A stretch of 64,000 nucleotides of DNA from an uncultured Desulfobacter sp. Its GTDB lineage: Bacteria; Desulfobacterota; Desulfobacteria; Desulfobacterales; Desulfobacteraceae. Positions within the stretch are counted from its first letter, which is position 1. Every line of letters begins with the position of its first letter. Below the pieces are notes generated by a model, which saw only the letters and a program-made list of their open reading frames with translations, did not search any database and was not told where the DNA came from. Where the stretch lies: contig NZ_OY761445.1 in the NCBI RefSeq assembly GCF_963664415.1, forward strand, positions 558,001 to 622,000. The letters are read 5' to 3'. Shown piece by piece: positions 1 to 8,062 of this stretch. Position numbers and translations under genes: made by a program.

Positions 1-1
1 A

Positions 2-907
2 AAAGCAATATATATAGAACATGCGACCAAACATTTCGGAGATTTCAAAGCGGTTCATAATCTTTCCTTTGAAGTAAACAAGGCTGCCTGTTTCGGATTA
101 TTGGGTCCCAATGGGGCAGGTAAAACCACAATGATGAACATGCTGACCGGACGGGTCAGGGCAGATTCGGATAATGGCCGAATAATCAATGTGTTGGGCT
201 ATGACCCGGCCAAAAATGAACTTGAAATCCGATATCTTACGGGGATTGTGCCTCAGGAAAACAATCTCGATGTTGAGCTTTCAGTTTCCCAAAATTTGTA
301 TATTTACAGTAAATTTTATGGCCTGCCCCACAATGTCGCCAGCCGGCGTATAAGCGAACTGCTTGAATTTATGGAACTTACCGAAAAAAAAGCGGCCCGT
401 ATTAGAGAGTTGTCCGGCGGTATGCAAAGGCGTCTGGTCATTGCCAGAGCCTTGATCAACTCTCCTCACCTCCTGATTTTGGACGAACCGACCACCGGTT
501 TAGATCCGCAAGTACGGCAAGCCATTTGGGACAAAATGAGGATGCTCAAAAAAACCGGAGTGACCATTGTCCTGACCACCCATTACATGGATGAAGCAGC
601 CCAACTTTGTGATGACTTGATCATTATGCACAAAGGCAAAAAAATTCTTCAGGGGCATCCCAGCGCTCTAATCTCGAAAAATTTGGAAAGATACGTGCTG
701 GAAATTCTGAATACAGATATTTTTTCGACGATTGAAAGAAAAGGATTTCGGATCGAAGAAACTGTGGGTCGGCTTATGCTGTATAGCAATAGGTTATCTT
801 CACTGGAAACAGTGACCGAGCCACTCAACGCGGGAGATTTTTTTCTAAGACCAGTCAATTTGGAAGATTTGTTTTTAAAAGTAACCGGGAGAACCTTGTA
901 TGACTGA
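2..907 (+). CDS. ABC exporter ATP-binding subunit, 5' end cut by window
   Basis: The frame is open from base 2 and clearly continues upstream, because the residues before the P-loop (EHATKHFGDFKAVHNLSFEV) are the usual N-terminal strand of an ABC ATPase. A TTG at 101 is therefore an internal codon and not the start. About 301 codons are visible. Motifs in order: Walker A GPNGAGKTT, Q-loop VPQENN, signature LSGGMQRR, Walker B LLILDEPTTGLDP, and H-loop TTHYMDEA. The C-terminal ~90 residues form the extra domain typical of NodI/DrrA/CcmA-like exporters. The protein should hydrolyse ATP in the cytosol to drive the permease encoded next. The two genes overlap by 8 bp (900-907), so they are translationally coupled. 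The substrate cannot be read from sequence; NodIJ and drug exporters are equally possible models. Confidence 0.93.
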   Translation, partial: KAIYIEHATKHFGDFKAVHNLSFEVNKAACFGLLGPNGAGKTTMMNMLTGRVRADSDNGRIINVLGYDPAKNELEIRYLTGIVPQENNLDVELSVSQNLYIYSKFYGLPHNVASRRISELLEFMELTEKKAARIRELSGGMQRRLVIARALINSPHLLILDEPTTGLDPQVRQAIWDKMRMLKKTGVTIVLTTHYMDEAAQLCDDLIIMHKGKKILQGHPSALISKNLERYVLEILNTDIFSTIERKGFRIEETVGRLMLYSNRLSSLETVTEPLNAGDFFLRPVNLEDLFLKVTGRTLYD

Positions 908-1703
908 AACCGCCCTACCTCAACGAATTGTCACAACACCGCCACCTCTGGCTTATCGATTGTACAGCATCTGGTACAGGCATATTCGTGTATATTGCAA
1001 ACATTTGGTTTCCAACGGATTCCCTCCTTTTGTGGAACCTTTATTTTTTTTGGCCGGAGTCGGTTTAGGGCTTGGGCATTATGTCGGTTTGATCGATGGT
1101 ACACCTTATCTGCTGTTTCTGGCCTCGGGTATGATTGCTCCCTCCTCAATGTTTACAGCCGCTTTTGAGTGTACTTTCGGTACTTTTATCCGACTTGAAT
1201 TTGATAAGGCATATGATGGCATGGTTTCGGCTTCCATCACAGTGCCGGATTTGTTTGTTGGTGAAATGCTTTTTGTCGGCACTAAAGGATTTTTCTTTAC
1301 CTTGGCGGTGATGAGTGTTTTTATGGTTTTTGGTCTTGTGCCCTCATATTTTGCTATTCTTACACCGATTGTGGGATTTTTTGCAGGAATGATGTTTGGT
1401 GCTCTCTCTTTATTTGTCACTTCTTTTGTGAAGACCATCAATCACTTTAATTTCTTTTTAACCGGTTGTCTGACTCCCATGTTTTTCTTTTCGGGAATTG
1501 TATTCCCTATCACCAATCTTCCGGAATGGATTCAATGGGTATCCGAAGTATTCCCGCTCACTCATTCCACCCGTTTGATCCGGGCTTGTTGTTTAGGACA
1601 GTTCAGCAGCATGTTATTCTTTGATATACTTTTTATGGTAGCCTTTACGATCATCTTTGCTTATTTAGCTGTTACTCGGCTGGAAACGCGGCTCATTCAA
1701 TAA
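900..1703 (+). CDS. ABC-2 type permease (NodJ/DrrB-like)
   Basis: A 267-residue integral membrane protein with about six hydrophobic segments. It contains the family region MFFFSGIVFPITNLP followed by a short WIQWVSEVFPLTHSTRLIRA segment, as in the ABC-2 permeases of the NodJ family. It starts inside the last codons of the ATPase gene, so the pair forms one exporter in the inner membrane. No third component or substrate-linked gene follows; the next 700 bp are gene-poor. An O-antigen or polysaccharide exporter is less likely, because those permeases lack this pattern near the fifth segment. The family call is firm, the substrate is unknown. Confidence 0.9.
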   Translation: MTETALPQRIVTTPPPLAYRLYSIWYRHIRVYCKHLVSNGFPPFVEPLFFLAGVGLGLGHYVGLIDGTPYLLFLASGMIAPSSMFTAAFECTFGTFIRLEFDKAYDGMVSASITVPDLFVGEMLFVGTKGFFFTLAVMSVFMVFGLVPSYFAILTPIVGFFAGMMFGALSLFVTSFVKTINHFNFFLTGCLTPMFFFSGIVFPITNLPEWIQWVSEVFPLTHSTRLIRACCLGQFSSMLFFDILFMVAFTIIFAYLAVTRLETRLIQ

Positions 1704-1839
1704 TCGTTGGCCTATGTTGAGTTCAACCATTACATATGGTATTTTAACTTATGCTGAGGCACCTATGATCGTCTAATCAATCTAAGACATTACAACAAAA
1801 TTAAATTTATCGGCCGCCTTCCAAGAAAGGTCTCAGAAA

Positions 1840-2016
1840 ATGAAAATTGTTTTCGTCTTAATTTGTTTTTGTCAACTATTCTCAGTTGGATATACTACAG
1901 ACCAATGCCGTGGGGCCCGCTTCAAAATTCTCGTGGTGATGAGCTACTCGCCGGAAAGGGAAACGCGTCCGTGGTGTGATGTTTTATTGGCAGCTTCTAT
2001 GCCAAGGTACGCATGA
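1840..2016 (+). pseudogene. Remnant of an ABC solute-binding protein (ABC_sub_bind-like N-terminus)
   Basis: From ATG 1840 the frame encodes a hydrophobic N-terminus resembling a signal peptide (MKIVFVLICFCQLFSVG). The segment FKILVVMSYSPERETRPWCD follows, which resembles the first beta-strand and start of the mature part of ABC_sub_bind periplasmic binding proteins (KILVVMSY...PWC). A stop comes after 58 codons at 2014-2016, while intact members run past 300 residues. No continuation of that fold was recognised downstream. I read it as a decayed gene 3' of the exporter operon. A short secreted peptide is the alternative. Confidence 0.5.
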
Positions 2017-2404
2017 CGACGATGGTACCTCGCTTTCCACCAAACAGGTTGTGCCCGTTCTCACCGGGGCCTTTGTCAAACAGGTTATCGGCTGCAACAA
2101 ACCTAATGTTAAATGCGGGATGACCCAAACCAATTCTTCTGAAAAGCACGAACTTGTACTGACAAAGAAATGATTATGAAAAAAAAGAGCATGGATGATA
2201 AACTAAAAAATATTGCAATATGCTGGGCTATGGAGAGACAAGACTTCCTGTTGGCGCTTCACCCCGAATAGCGTATAGGGATGAACAGGATTACATTAAT
2301 TTCGGGAAAAAAATTTTTTCACAGGGGGGGACTATGTTGTCAATAGAAGATTTTATAATTGAAGTGTTCAAATAATACAATCAGACGAATAGGCGGAAAA
2401 GAAT
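2017..2404. other. Gene-poor stretch with short orphan frames
   Basis: A 65-codon frame at 1976-2173 (plus strand) overlaps the solute-binding remnant in another frame. It includes the peptide STKQVVPVLTGAFVKQVIG, which I do not recognise. A 31-codon frame lies at 2176-2271. Neither has a convincing ribosome-binding site. This could be further debris of the same decayed region. No RNA gene or repeat is visible. A weak purine-rich stretch (aggcggaaaag) just before 2405 may serve the next gene. Confidence 0.4.
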
Positions 2405-3832
2405 ATGGATAAATTGAAGGGACTGCAGCCAGAGCGTGTCATGTACTACTTTGAGGCGATTTCTCGTATTCCAAGAGAAAGTGGGAATGAACAGGCGGTC
2501 AGTGACTATATCAAGAGCATTGGAGAAGAACTTGGATTTGAAACAATCCAGGATGCAAACAATAATGTGATTATTAAGAAACCGGCAAGCGCAGGAAAAG
2601 AAGACGCTGATCCAGTGATTCTGCAGGGGCATATGGACATGGTCTGTGCTAAAGAAAAGGACAAGATTATCGACTTTCACAAAGATCCCATCGAACTGAT
2701 TGTGGATGGCGATTTCATCACTGCAGATGGAACAACCCTCGGTGCAGACAATGGCATTGCAGTAGCAATGACACTTGCGCTTTTAGAAGATGCTGAAGCT
2801 GTTCATCCAGAAATTGAGGCACTTTTTACAACAGAAGAAGAGACAGGAATGGGCGGCGCCATGAATGTCGATGGGAAGCATTTCGAGGGTAAGACGCTCA
2901 TTAATGTCGACTCGGAAGAAGAAGGAATCTTCACTGTCAGCTGTGCTGGAGGCGTAAGGATATTCTTTAGGCAGCCGTATATGAATGTGAAGAATCTATA
3001 CAACAGATCCTATGAGATCGAGATTTCAGGACTGACGGGCGGTCACTCTGGAATAGAAATCCACGAAGGCAGAGCTAACAGCATTAAATTGATGGGAAGA
3101 TTGCTTAATAGAATAAAACGCGTTGCCGGCATATCTTCACTTGAAGGTGGAGAAAAAATGAATGCGATTGCAAAGCGAGCAAAAACACTCGTTTCTGTCA
3201 ATGCAAATCCTACTGAAACAATTCAACAGATTGAGCAGGTCTTCAAAGATGAATTCAGAGTCACTGACCCAGGACTGAAGATTATAGTTACAGAATGCCG
3301 AAAGCAGGAAATGATGATGAATCAGACAAGCATGAAAAATCTCATCAATGCCATGTTGCTTTTACCGTGTGGTGTTCAGACAATGTCAAGCGATATCGAA
3401 GGATTGGTAGAGAGTTCAAACAATGTCGGTGTGCTTTACACAAAGGAGGATTTTGTGATCATTGAGAGCGCAGCCAGAAGTTCAGTCAAGACACTTAAAG
3501 ATGAGATTATTGATAGATTCCAAGCTATTGGAGAGCTTACCGGCGCACAGATAGAACTTCAGTCAGAATACCCATCGTGGCCTTACAACCCAGATTCCAA
3601 AGTCAGGGAGACGATGAAACAAGTTTACGAAAAGATGTATGGCAAAAAACCGGAAATTATGGCTATCCATGCAGGATTGGAAACCGGGATACTCTCTGAG
3701 CGCATTGGCAGGATTGACATGATCTCCATGGGACCGAATATGTGGGATGTTCATACGCCGAACGAGAAACTGTCCATCAGCTCAACGGAGAGGACCTTTG
3801 TGTTCTTAAAGGAAGTACTAAAGGTGCTGTAG
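2405..3832 (+). CDS. pepD: Aminoacyl-histidine dipeptidase, M20 family (PepD-like)
   Basis: A 475-residue cytosolic metallo-dipeptidase that should cleave Xaa-His and other dipeptides with two zinc ions. Visible catalytic features are QGHMDMV (metal His76, Asp78), TLGADNG (bridging Asp115), the TTEEETGM motif (catalytic Glu144/Glu145), NVDSEEEG (Asp169), and HAGLETG plus the near-C-terminal WDVHTPNEKLSI with the last metal His. A dimerisation/lid domain lies between about residues 190 and 380. Length and motif order match PepD. Arginine is often AGA and isoleucine ATA, unlike the CGG/CGC/ATC-rich neighbours, and the protein reads like Firmicutes PepD; I infer horizontal acquisition. It stands alone, between a decayed region and a convergent operon. 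Confidence 0.93.
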   Translation: MDKLKGLQPERVMYYFEAISRIPRESGNEQAVSDYIKSIGEELGFETIQDANNNVIIKKPASAGKEDADPVILQGHMDMVCAKEKDKIIDFHKDPIELIVDGDFITADGTTLGADNGIAVAMTLALLEDAEAVHPEIEALFTTEEETGMGGAMNVDGKHFEGKTLINVDSEEEGIFTVSCAGGVRIFFRQPYMNVKNLYNRSYEIEISGLTGGHSGIEIHEGRANSIKLMGRLLNRIKRVAGISSLEGGEKMNAIAKRAKTLVSVNANPTETIQQIEQVFKDEFRVTDPGLKIIVTECRKQEMMMNQTSMKNLINAMLLLPCGVQTMSSDIEGLVESSNNVGVLYTKEDFVIIESAARSSVKTLKDEIIDRFQAIGELTGAQIELQSEYPSWPYNPDSKVRETMKQVYEKMYGKKPEIMAIHAGLETGILSERIGRIDMISMGPNMWDVHTPNEKLSISSTERTFVFLKEVLKVL

Positions 3833-3858
3833 AAATTAAAATCCAGGAGTTTAATTTC
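3832..3858 (+). terminator. Hairpin at the end of pepD
   Basis: Perfect 9-bp arms GAAATTAAA (3832-3840) and TTTAATTTC (3850-3858) enclose a 9-nt loop immediately after the pepD stop. The stem is AT-rich and lacks a long T-tract, so termination strength is uncertain. It lies between convergent genes. Confidence 0.4.
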
Positions 3859-3933
3859 TCCCTTGCCTTCTATGCAGTGGTCAGGATATTCTCCAATAAG
3901 ATTGAATTTTTACTCTAAACCATTTCACCCTTT

Positions 3934-5895
3934 TCATCCTATCTGTTCAGGAAAATTTAAATACGCTTCTATCCAGTCGTCACTTTTAAGAATTGATAGT
4001 CGCTGTTTTGCAAAGTAGGCCTCTGATTTTTCCTGAAGCAACAAAACAAGTTTTTTTAAAATGATTTTTTTAAACGGAAAATAATGGCTGAATAAAAATT
4101 TTACCGGCAGTTTGAAGAAAAAGGGAAGGAAACTTTTTATAAGAATATCATCCCATGCGGCATAAACGATTGCCTCTCCGGGGTCTCCCTGTCTGCCGGA
4201 ACGGCCGAATAACTGTCTGTCAAGTCTCCTTGAGGCTTGTGGCTCCGTGCAGACAACATATAAACCGCCAAGGGATTTAATCCCCTTACCCAATTTGATA
4301 TCCGTTCCCCTGCCGGCCATATTGGTTGCAATCGTGAGGGCCGTTTTCTGCCCGGCCAACGCGACAGTCTCGGATTCTTCGGCATGCCTGACGGCATTCA
4401 GGATACGGTAATTGCCGGCTTTGCCATCAAAACGTTCAGCTATTTTTTCGCTGATCCCGACAGATCTTGTTCCCAGGAGCACCGGCTGACCGTTTTTATG
4501 GCGGTGAAGGACGTCCCGGACTATGGCATCGATCTTTTTTTCATTGCTGGGGAAAAATTTCCATGGCAGTTCGCGTCTGATAACCGGCCTGTGGGTCGGG
4601 ACTTCCACCACAGGTGTGTGGTACACCTGCCAGATTTCTTTTCTGACTTCTTTTACCGTCCCGCTCATCCCGCCGATTTTGGGAAAAAGGCGGAAAAAAC
4701 GCTGGAAGCTCATCCGGCCGATGGTTTCAGTGGGATCGGTCACTTCAATCCCTTCTTTGGCCTCCACCGCCTGCTGGAGATTGATGCCCAGATTCCTCTG
4801 GGGCATCAGCCTGCCGGTTAAATTATCAATCAGAACGATCTTATCCTGATCAATGATATAATGTTCATCTTTTTTAAGGAATTCTCTAGCGTAGATGGCC
4901 GTATTGAAAAGCTCATTTGCCCGTTTAATTCCACGCCACATAAGCGGCAGATGTTCTCTGGCGCCATGAATTTTCTCTTTGCCTATGGATGTCCAGTGAA
5001 TCAGTTTATATTTCAGATCAATTTTATAATCCAGGCCCTCTTCAAACGATTCAGCTGCAGTAAAGGCGGCAACCGCAGCTTCTCTCAAGGGAAGATTATC
5101 CCGTTTGGCGGAAATGATCAAAGGGATTACCGCTTCATCAATGAGAATATTATCGGCTTCGTCCACAATCACCGAATGCAGGCCGCGCAACGTCAAATCG
5201 CTTCCAGTGAAATCAAGCCGATTCAGTGCATAGTCAACGGCTCTTTTCAAATCGTTTGTATCACTGCCAAGCTTTATCCGGTCCCGGAGATAATCTGTCA
5301 GGATCTCTTTTGCCGTGGTATATACAATATCGTTCTGATGAATCTGCTGCCGCATGGCTGGATCAGTGTCTGATCCTACAAATCCCACGCTGAGCCCACA
5401 GGCAGAAAAAAGCGGGCGGCCTTCCCGGGCATCCCGTTGTGCAAGATAATCATTTGACGTCAGTACATGGACCGGTTTCTTCTCTGTCGCAAACATGATT
5501 GCAGCCAGCGATGCGGCAAGGGTCTTGCCTTCTCCAGTAGCCATTTCGGCGATGGCACTTTGCTGGATGACTTTCACAGCCATCACCTGCACAGGGTAAG
5601 GACGCATGCCAAGTACCCGGTTGCTGAGTTCACAAAGAAGGGTCAACCGCCGGTCTTCAGATGCCTGCCGGTCAAACAGGCGCTTAAATTCAACCAGCAG
5701 ATCTTCGGTTTTTGTATTTTGAAGGCTTAAAGAGTCTTCTACAATTTCCCTGGACCGCTCAAGGAGTTCTTTTCTCTTAAACTTTTTTGCCGCAACACCC
5801 CCTTTAAAATGATGGACCAATTTGTCTACGCCGGAGTAAACATGTCGGATTTCCGGTATTTTGACCCGAAACCTGTCCTCGTAAGGGAGTATCAT
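3934..5895 (-). CDS. SecA-like ATPase, C-terminally truncated form
   Basis: 653 residues against roughly 830-900 for housekeeping SecA. NBD1 carries Walker A MATGEGKT (about 119-125), TSNDYLAQRD (146-155) and DEADNILIDEA (245-255; SecA usually DEVDSILIDEA). A preprotein-crosslinking-like domain follows (about 256-385, including DNLTGRLMPQR). The IGGMSGT motif (407-413) leads into NBD2 with TIATNMAGRGTDIKLG (521-536) and QLFGRSGRQGDPG (561-573). Only about 65 residues remain after that, resembling the start of the helical scaffold. The rest of the scaffold (two-helix finger), the helical wing and the C-terminal zinc tail are missing. It is last in the giant-protein operon, and its ATG overlaps the upstream stop (ATGA, 5892-5895), so translation is coupled. 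I infer an export motor dedicated to the LEPR-XLL protein. The SecA family call is secure; the role is inference. Confidence 0.92.
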   Translation of the reverse strand: MILPYEDRFRVKIPEIRHVYSGVDKLVHHFKGGVAAKKFKRKELLERSREIVEDSLSLQNTKTEDLLVEFKRLFDRQASEDRRLTLLCELSNRVLGMRPYPVQVMAVKVIQQSAIAEMATGEGKTLAASLAAIMFATEKKPVHVLTSNDYLAQRDAREGRPLFSACGLSVGFVGSDTDPAMRQQIHQNDIVYTTAKEILTDYLRDRIKLGSDTNDLKRAVDYALNRLDFTGSDLTLRGLHSVIVDEADNILIDEAVIPLIISAKRDNLPLREAAVAAFTAAESFEEGLDYKIDLKYKLIHWTSIGKEKIHGAREHLPLMWRGIKRANELFNTAIYAREFLKKDEHYIIDQDKIVLIDNLTGRLMPQRNLGINLQQAVEAKEGIEVTDPTETIGRMSFQRFFRLFPKIGGMSGTVKEVRKEIWQVYHTPVVEVPTHRPVIRRELPWKFFPSNEKKIDAIVRDVLHRHKNGQPVLLGTRSVGISEKIAERFDGKAGNYRILNAVRHAEESETVALAGQKTALTIATNMAGRGTDIKLGKGIKSLGGLYVVCTEPQASRRLDRQLFGRSGRQGDPGEAIVYAAWDDILIKSFLPFFFKLPVKFLFSHYFPFKKIILKKLVLLLQEKSEAYFAKQRLSILKSDDWIEAYLNFPEQIG

Positions 5896-8039
5896 ACTTG
5901 ATATCTTTCCTGGAGAAACTGTTTTATGATTGTCAAAATTCTGTTCAGGGTGGGAACCGGTTTCATTTCGACATTCAGCTTCCCTGTCTGTCCCTGATAG
6001 ATGGATGAATCTCCGGGCGTGATAATATCGCCATAAACCAGGTAAAAGGGCTCAATGGTTTTCAGTCCGTCAGGGTCTTCGGGCACAACCGGTATCTCGC
6101 CTCCTCCTTTCCATCCCAGTGCCTTTGCGGGCAGAATATCCGAGGCATGGGGAAGGACCTTGTATGCTTTCAAGTTTAATGAGGTATCTTCTTTTCCCGT
6201 AAGGCGAACGGTAACCTGTTCGATATTATCGCCAAACAGCTCTGATGATTTTTCCTGGCCGGCAACGGATATAAATCTGATCCGGCCGTTATTAATAATA
6301 GATCCGGCCCCCCGTCCTTTTGCGATATATTGCCCCCGAAGACTGCGCTGCTCCGGATAAATCCAGTAACCATCGACAGGTGCCCGGATAATTAGATTCT
6401 TTTTTCTTTCGAGAAGCTGGGCAAGATATCGCTCAATGGCCTCTTTTCTTTTATGAATAGGTTTGCCTTCAATGCTGCCGGTGAGCATGTTCTGATTCCA
6501 GGCAACGCTGATTTGCTTCATCTGGTAACCGGCCTGGGCAATTTCGTATTCGAGCACCCGGTTTTCAAGTACCATGAGCACATCGCCCTTTTTCACCCGT
6601 TCCCCGTGCAGGGCTTTAACTTCCTTGACCCGCCCGTCCATGCGAACAAGCACATCCACGGAATCCACGCATTTGACAACACCGGGTAAGGTAAAACTGT
6701 AAGGCACCGGAACCGATACGGCAAAATATGCCGCCAAAAGAAAAACATAAAAATTTAATCGAATGACCCGGGGCCTTATGCCATGCAGTTCCTTTGAACT
6801 TATCAAAAAGTTAAAATATTTTTTTACCGGGGTATAAATCCAAACAAAGGTAAGGGATACTGCCAGACAGACGCCCACAAAAAAATATTTATCTGCAACA
6901 AAAAGCGCGATCACCGTAAAAAGAAAGAGTCGATACACAAAACTTGCAACCCCATAAGCTGCAAGGTAAACACCCTCTTTAACAGTATAAATATTGAGGT
7001 CTTTTTCCTTGATGCCAAATACATATTTTTGAAAAACAGCATAAATAAAATGGGTGCTTTTCTGGGACAGATTGGGAATTTCTATAAAATCGGCAAGGAT
7101 ATAATAGCCGTCATACCGAATAAGGGGGTTGGCATTAAACAATACCGTTGATACGGTTGCTGTAAACATCAGGTTGTAAGATATGACCTGGATCAGACCC
7201 GGTGGCGCGTTCACCCACACCATGCATGCAATGGCACCAAGGAAAACTTCCACCAGCATCCCTGCACTGCTGACGTAAATCCGCTCCCACTTGTTACGGA
7301 ATGCCCATGAAGCGGTTGCATCAATATAGGGTAGTGGCGTAAAAATCAGAAGCATGACACCGATGGTGTTGATATACCCCCCGTATTTTACACAGACCGC
7401 ACCATGGCCGATTTCATGGCAGATTTTGATAAATGCGACACACAGATAGAGCAAGATCACATTGTCAGGGTCCAGCACACTTTTTGCCTGCTGGGCAAAC
7501 ATCCCCGAATTTTCAGCGCCGAGCTTGATGCCATATAAAATGGTAATAAGCCAGACAAACCCACCAAGTTTTCCAAAAATTACCCGCCACAAGGGCAGAA
7601 AACGCTTCAACCATCGGTCAGGATTCCAGACAGGAAACCGCATGAAAAGGATATTGGAAAACATATTTTTTCTTTGGATCTTTTTTTTCTCCATTCCTTT
7701 TTCATATAAAGACTGGCTGTCCTTGGCATTTTCAAAATAAATCAACCCGGCTGTATTCAGCTCAACCAGCAGATTGATCACGTCCTGCTGGCCCGGACCA
7801 TTTTCAGGGTCTTCCTCCAAGGCCTTGACCCAGGCCTGCTCTACCGTCCGTTCAAAGGAAAGCGTCGTCAAGAACTTATAGTACGCTTCACTGACCCTGA
7901 AATAGTTGCCGGAATAAGGGTCATAAAGCATGTACCAAATCCGCCCCCCTGAGCTTTGCTTCCTTGAAGAAACATTGGATCTCAGAGATGTTCTTAAATT
8001 TGCAACCCTGTACCAGCTTTCGCTGAAAGTATCCGCCAT
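5892..8039 (-). CDS. PqqD-like / M50 site-2 protease / HlyD adaptor fusion
   Basis: 715 residues in three parts. Residues ~25-105 look like a PqqD-type winged-helix peptide-binding domain (WYMLYDPYSGNYFRVSE...LLVELNTAGLIYF). Residues ~150-440 form a polytopic M50 core with HEIGH at 208-212 and the second metal-ligand region NANPLIRYDG at 302-311. Residues ~445-715 form a HlyD-like lipoyl/barrel-sandwich region (MDGRVKEVKALHGERVKKGD) with a short helical hairpin, predicted to be periplasmic. The start lies 24 bp after the GAF-HlyD gene, and the stop overlaps the SecA-like start. Known M50 enzymes cut within the membrane; here the fusion suggests coupling of substrate recognition, cleavage and periplasmic hand-over. 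Whether the protease is active on the giant protein is inference, but the zinc motif is intact. Confidence 0.9.
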   Translation of the reverse strand: MADTFSESWYRVANLRTSLRSNVSSRKQSSGGRIWYMLYDPYSGNYFRVSEAYYKFLTTLSFERTVEQAWVKALEEDPENGPGQQDVINLLVELNTAGLIYFENAKDSQSLYEKGMEKKKIQRKNMFSNILFMRFPVWNPDRWLKRFLPLWRVIFGKLGGFVWLITILYGIKLGAENSGMFAQQAKSVLDPDNVILLYLCVAFIKICHEIGHGAVCVKYGGYINTIGVMLLIFTPLPYIDATASWAFRNKWERIYVSSAGMLVEVFLGAIACMVWVNAPPGLIQVISYNLMFTATVSTVLFNANPLIRYDGYYILADFIEIPNLSQKSTHFIYAVFQKYVFGIKEKDLNIYTVKEGVYLAAYGVASFVYRLFLFTVIALFVADKYFFVGVCLAVSLTFVWIYTPVKKYFNFLISSKELHGIRPRVIRLNFYVFLLAAYFAVSVPVPYSFTLPGVVKCVDSVDVLVRMDGRVKEVKALHGERVKKGDVLMVLENRVLEYEIAQAGYQMKQISVAWNQNMLTGSIEGKPIHKRKEAIERYLAQLLERKKNLIIRAPVDGYWIYPEQRSLRGQYIAKGRGAGSIINNGRIRFISVAGQEKSSELFGDNIEQVTVRLTGKEDTSLNLKAYKVLPHASDILPAKALGWKGGGEIPVVPEDPDGLKTIEPFYLVYGDIITPGDSSIYQGQTGKLNVEMKPVPTLNRILTIIKQFLQERYQV

Positions 8040-8062
8040 ATTTTATGTCACAGCCGGTTATG

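Noticed and set aside
101..907. TTG at 101 as the start of the first ABC ATPase
   Set aside because: It falls just before the P-loop, and the frame upstream encodes the normal N-terminal strand of the domain back to the window edge.
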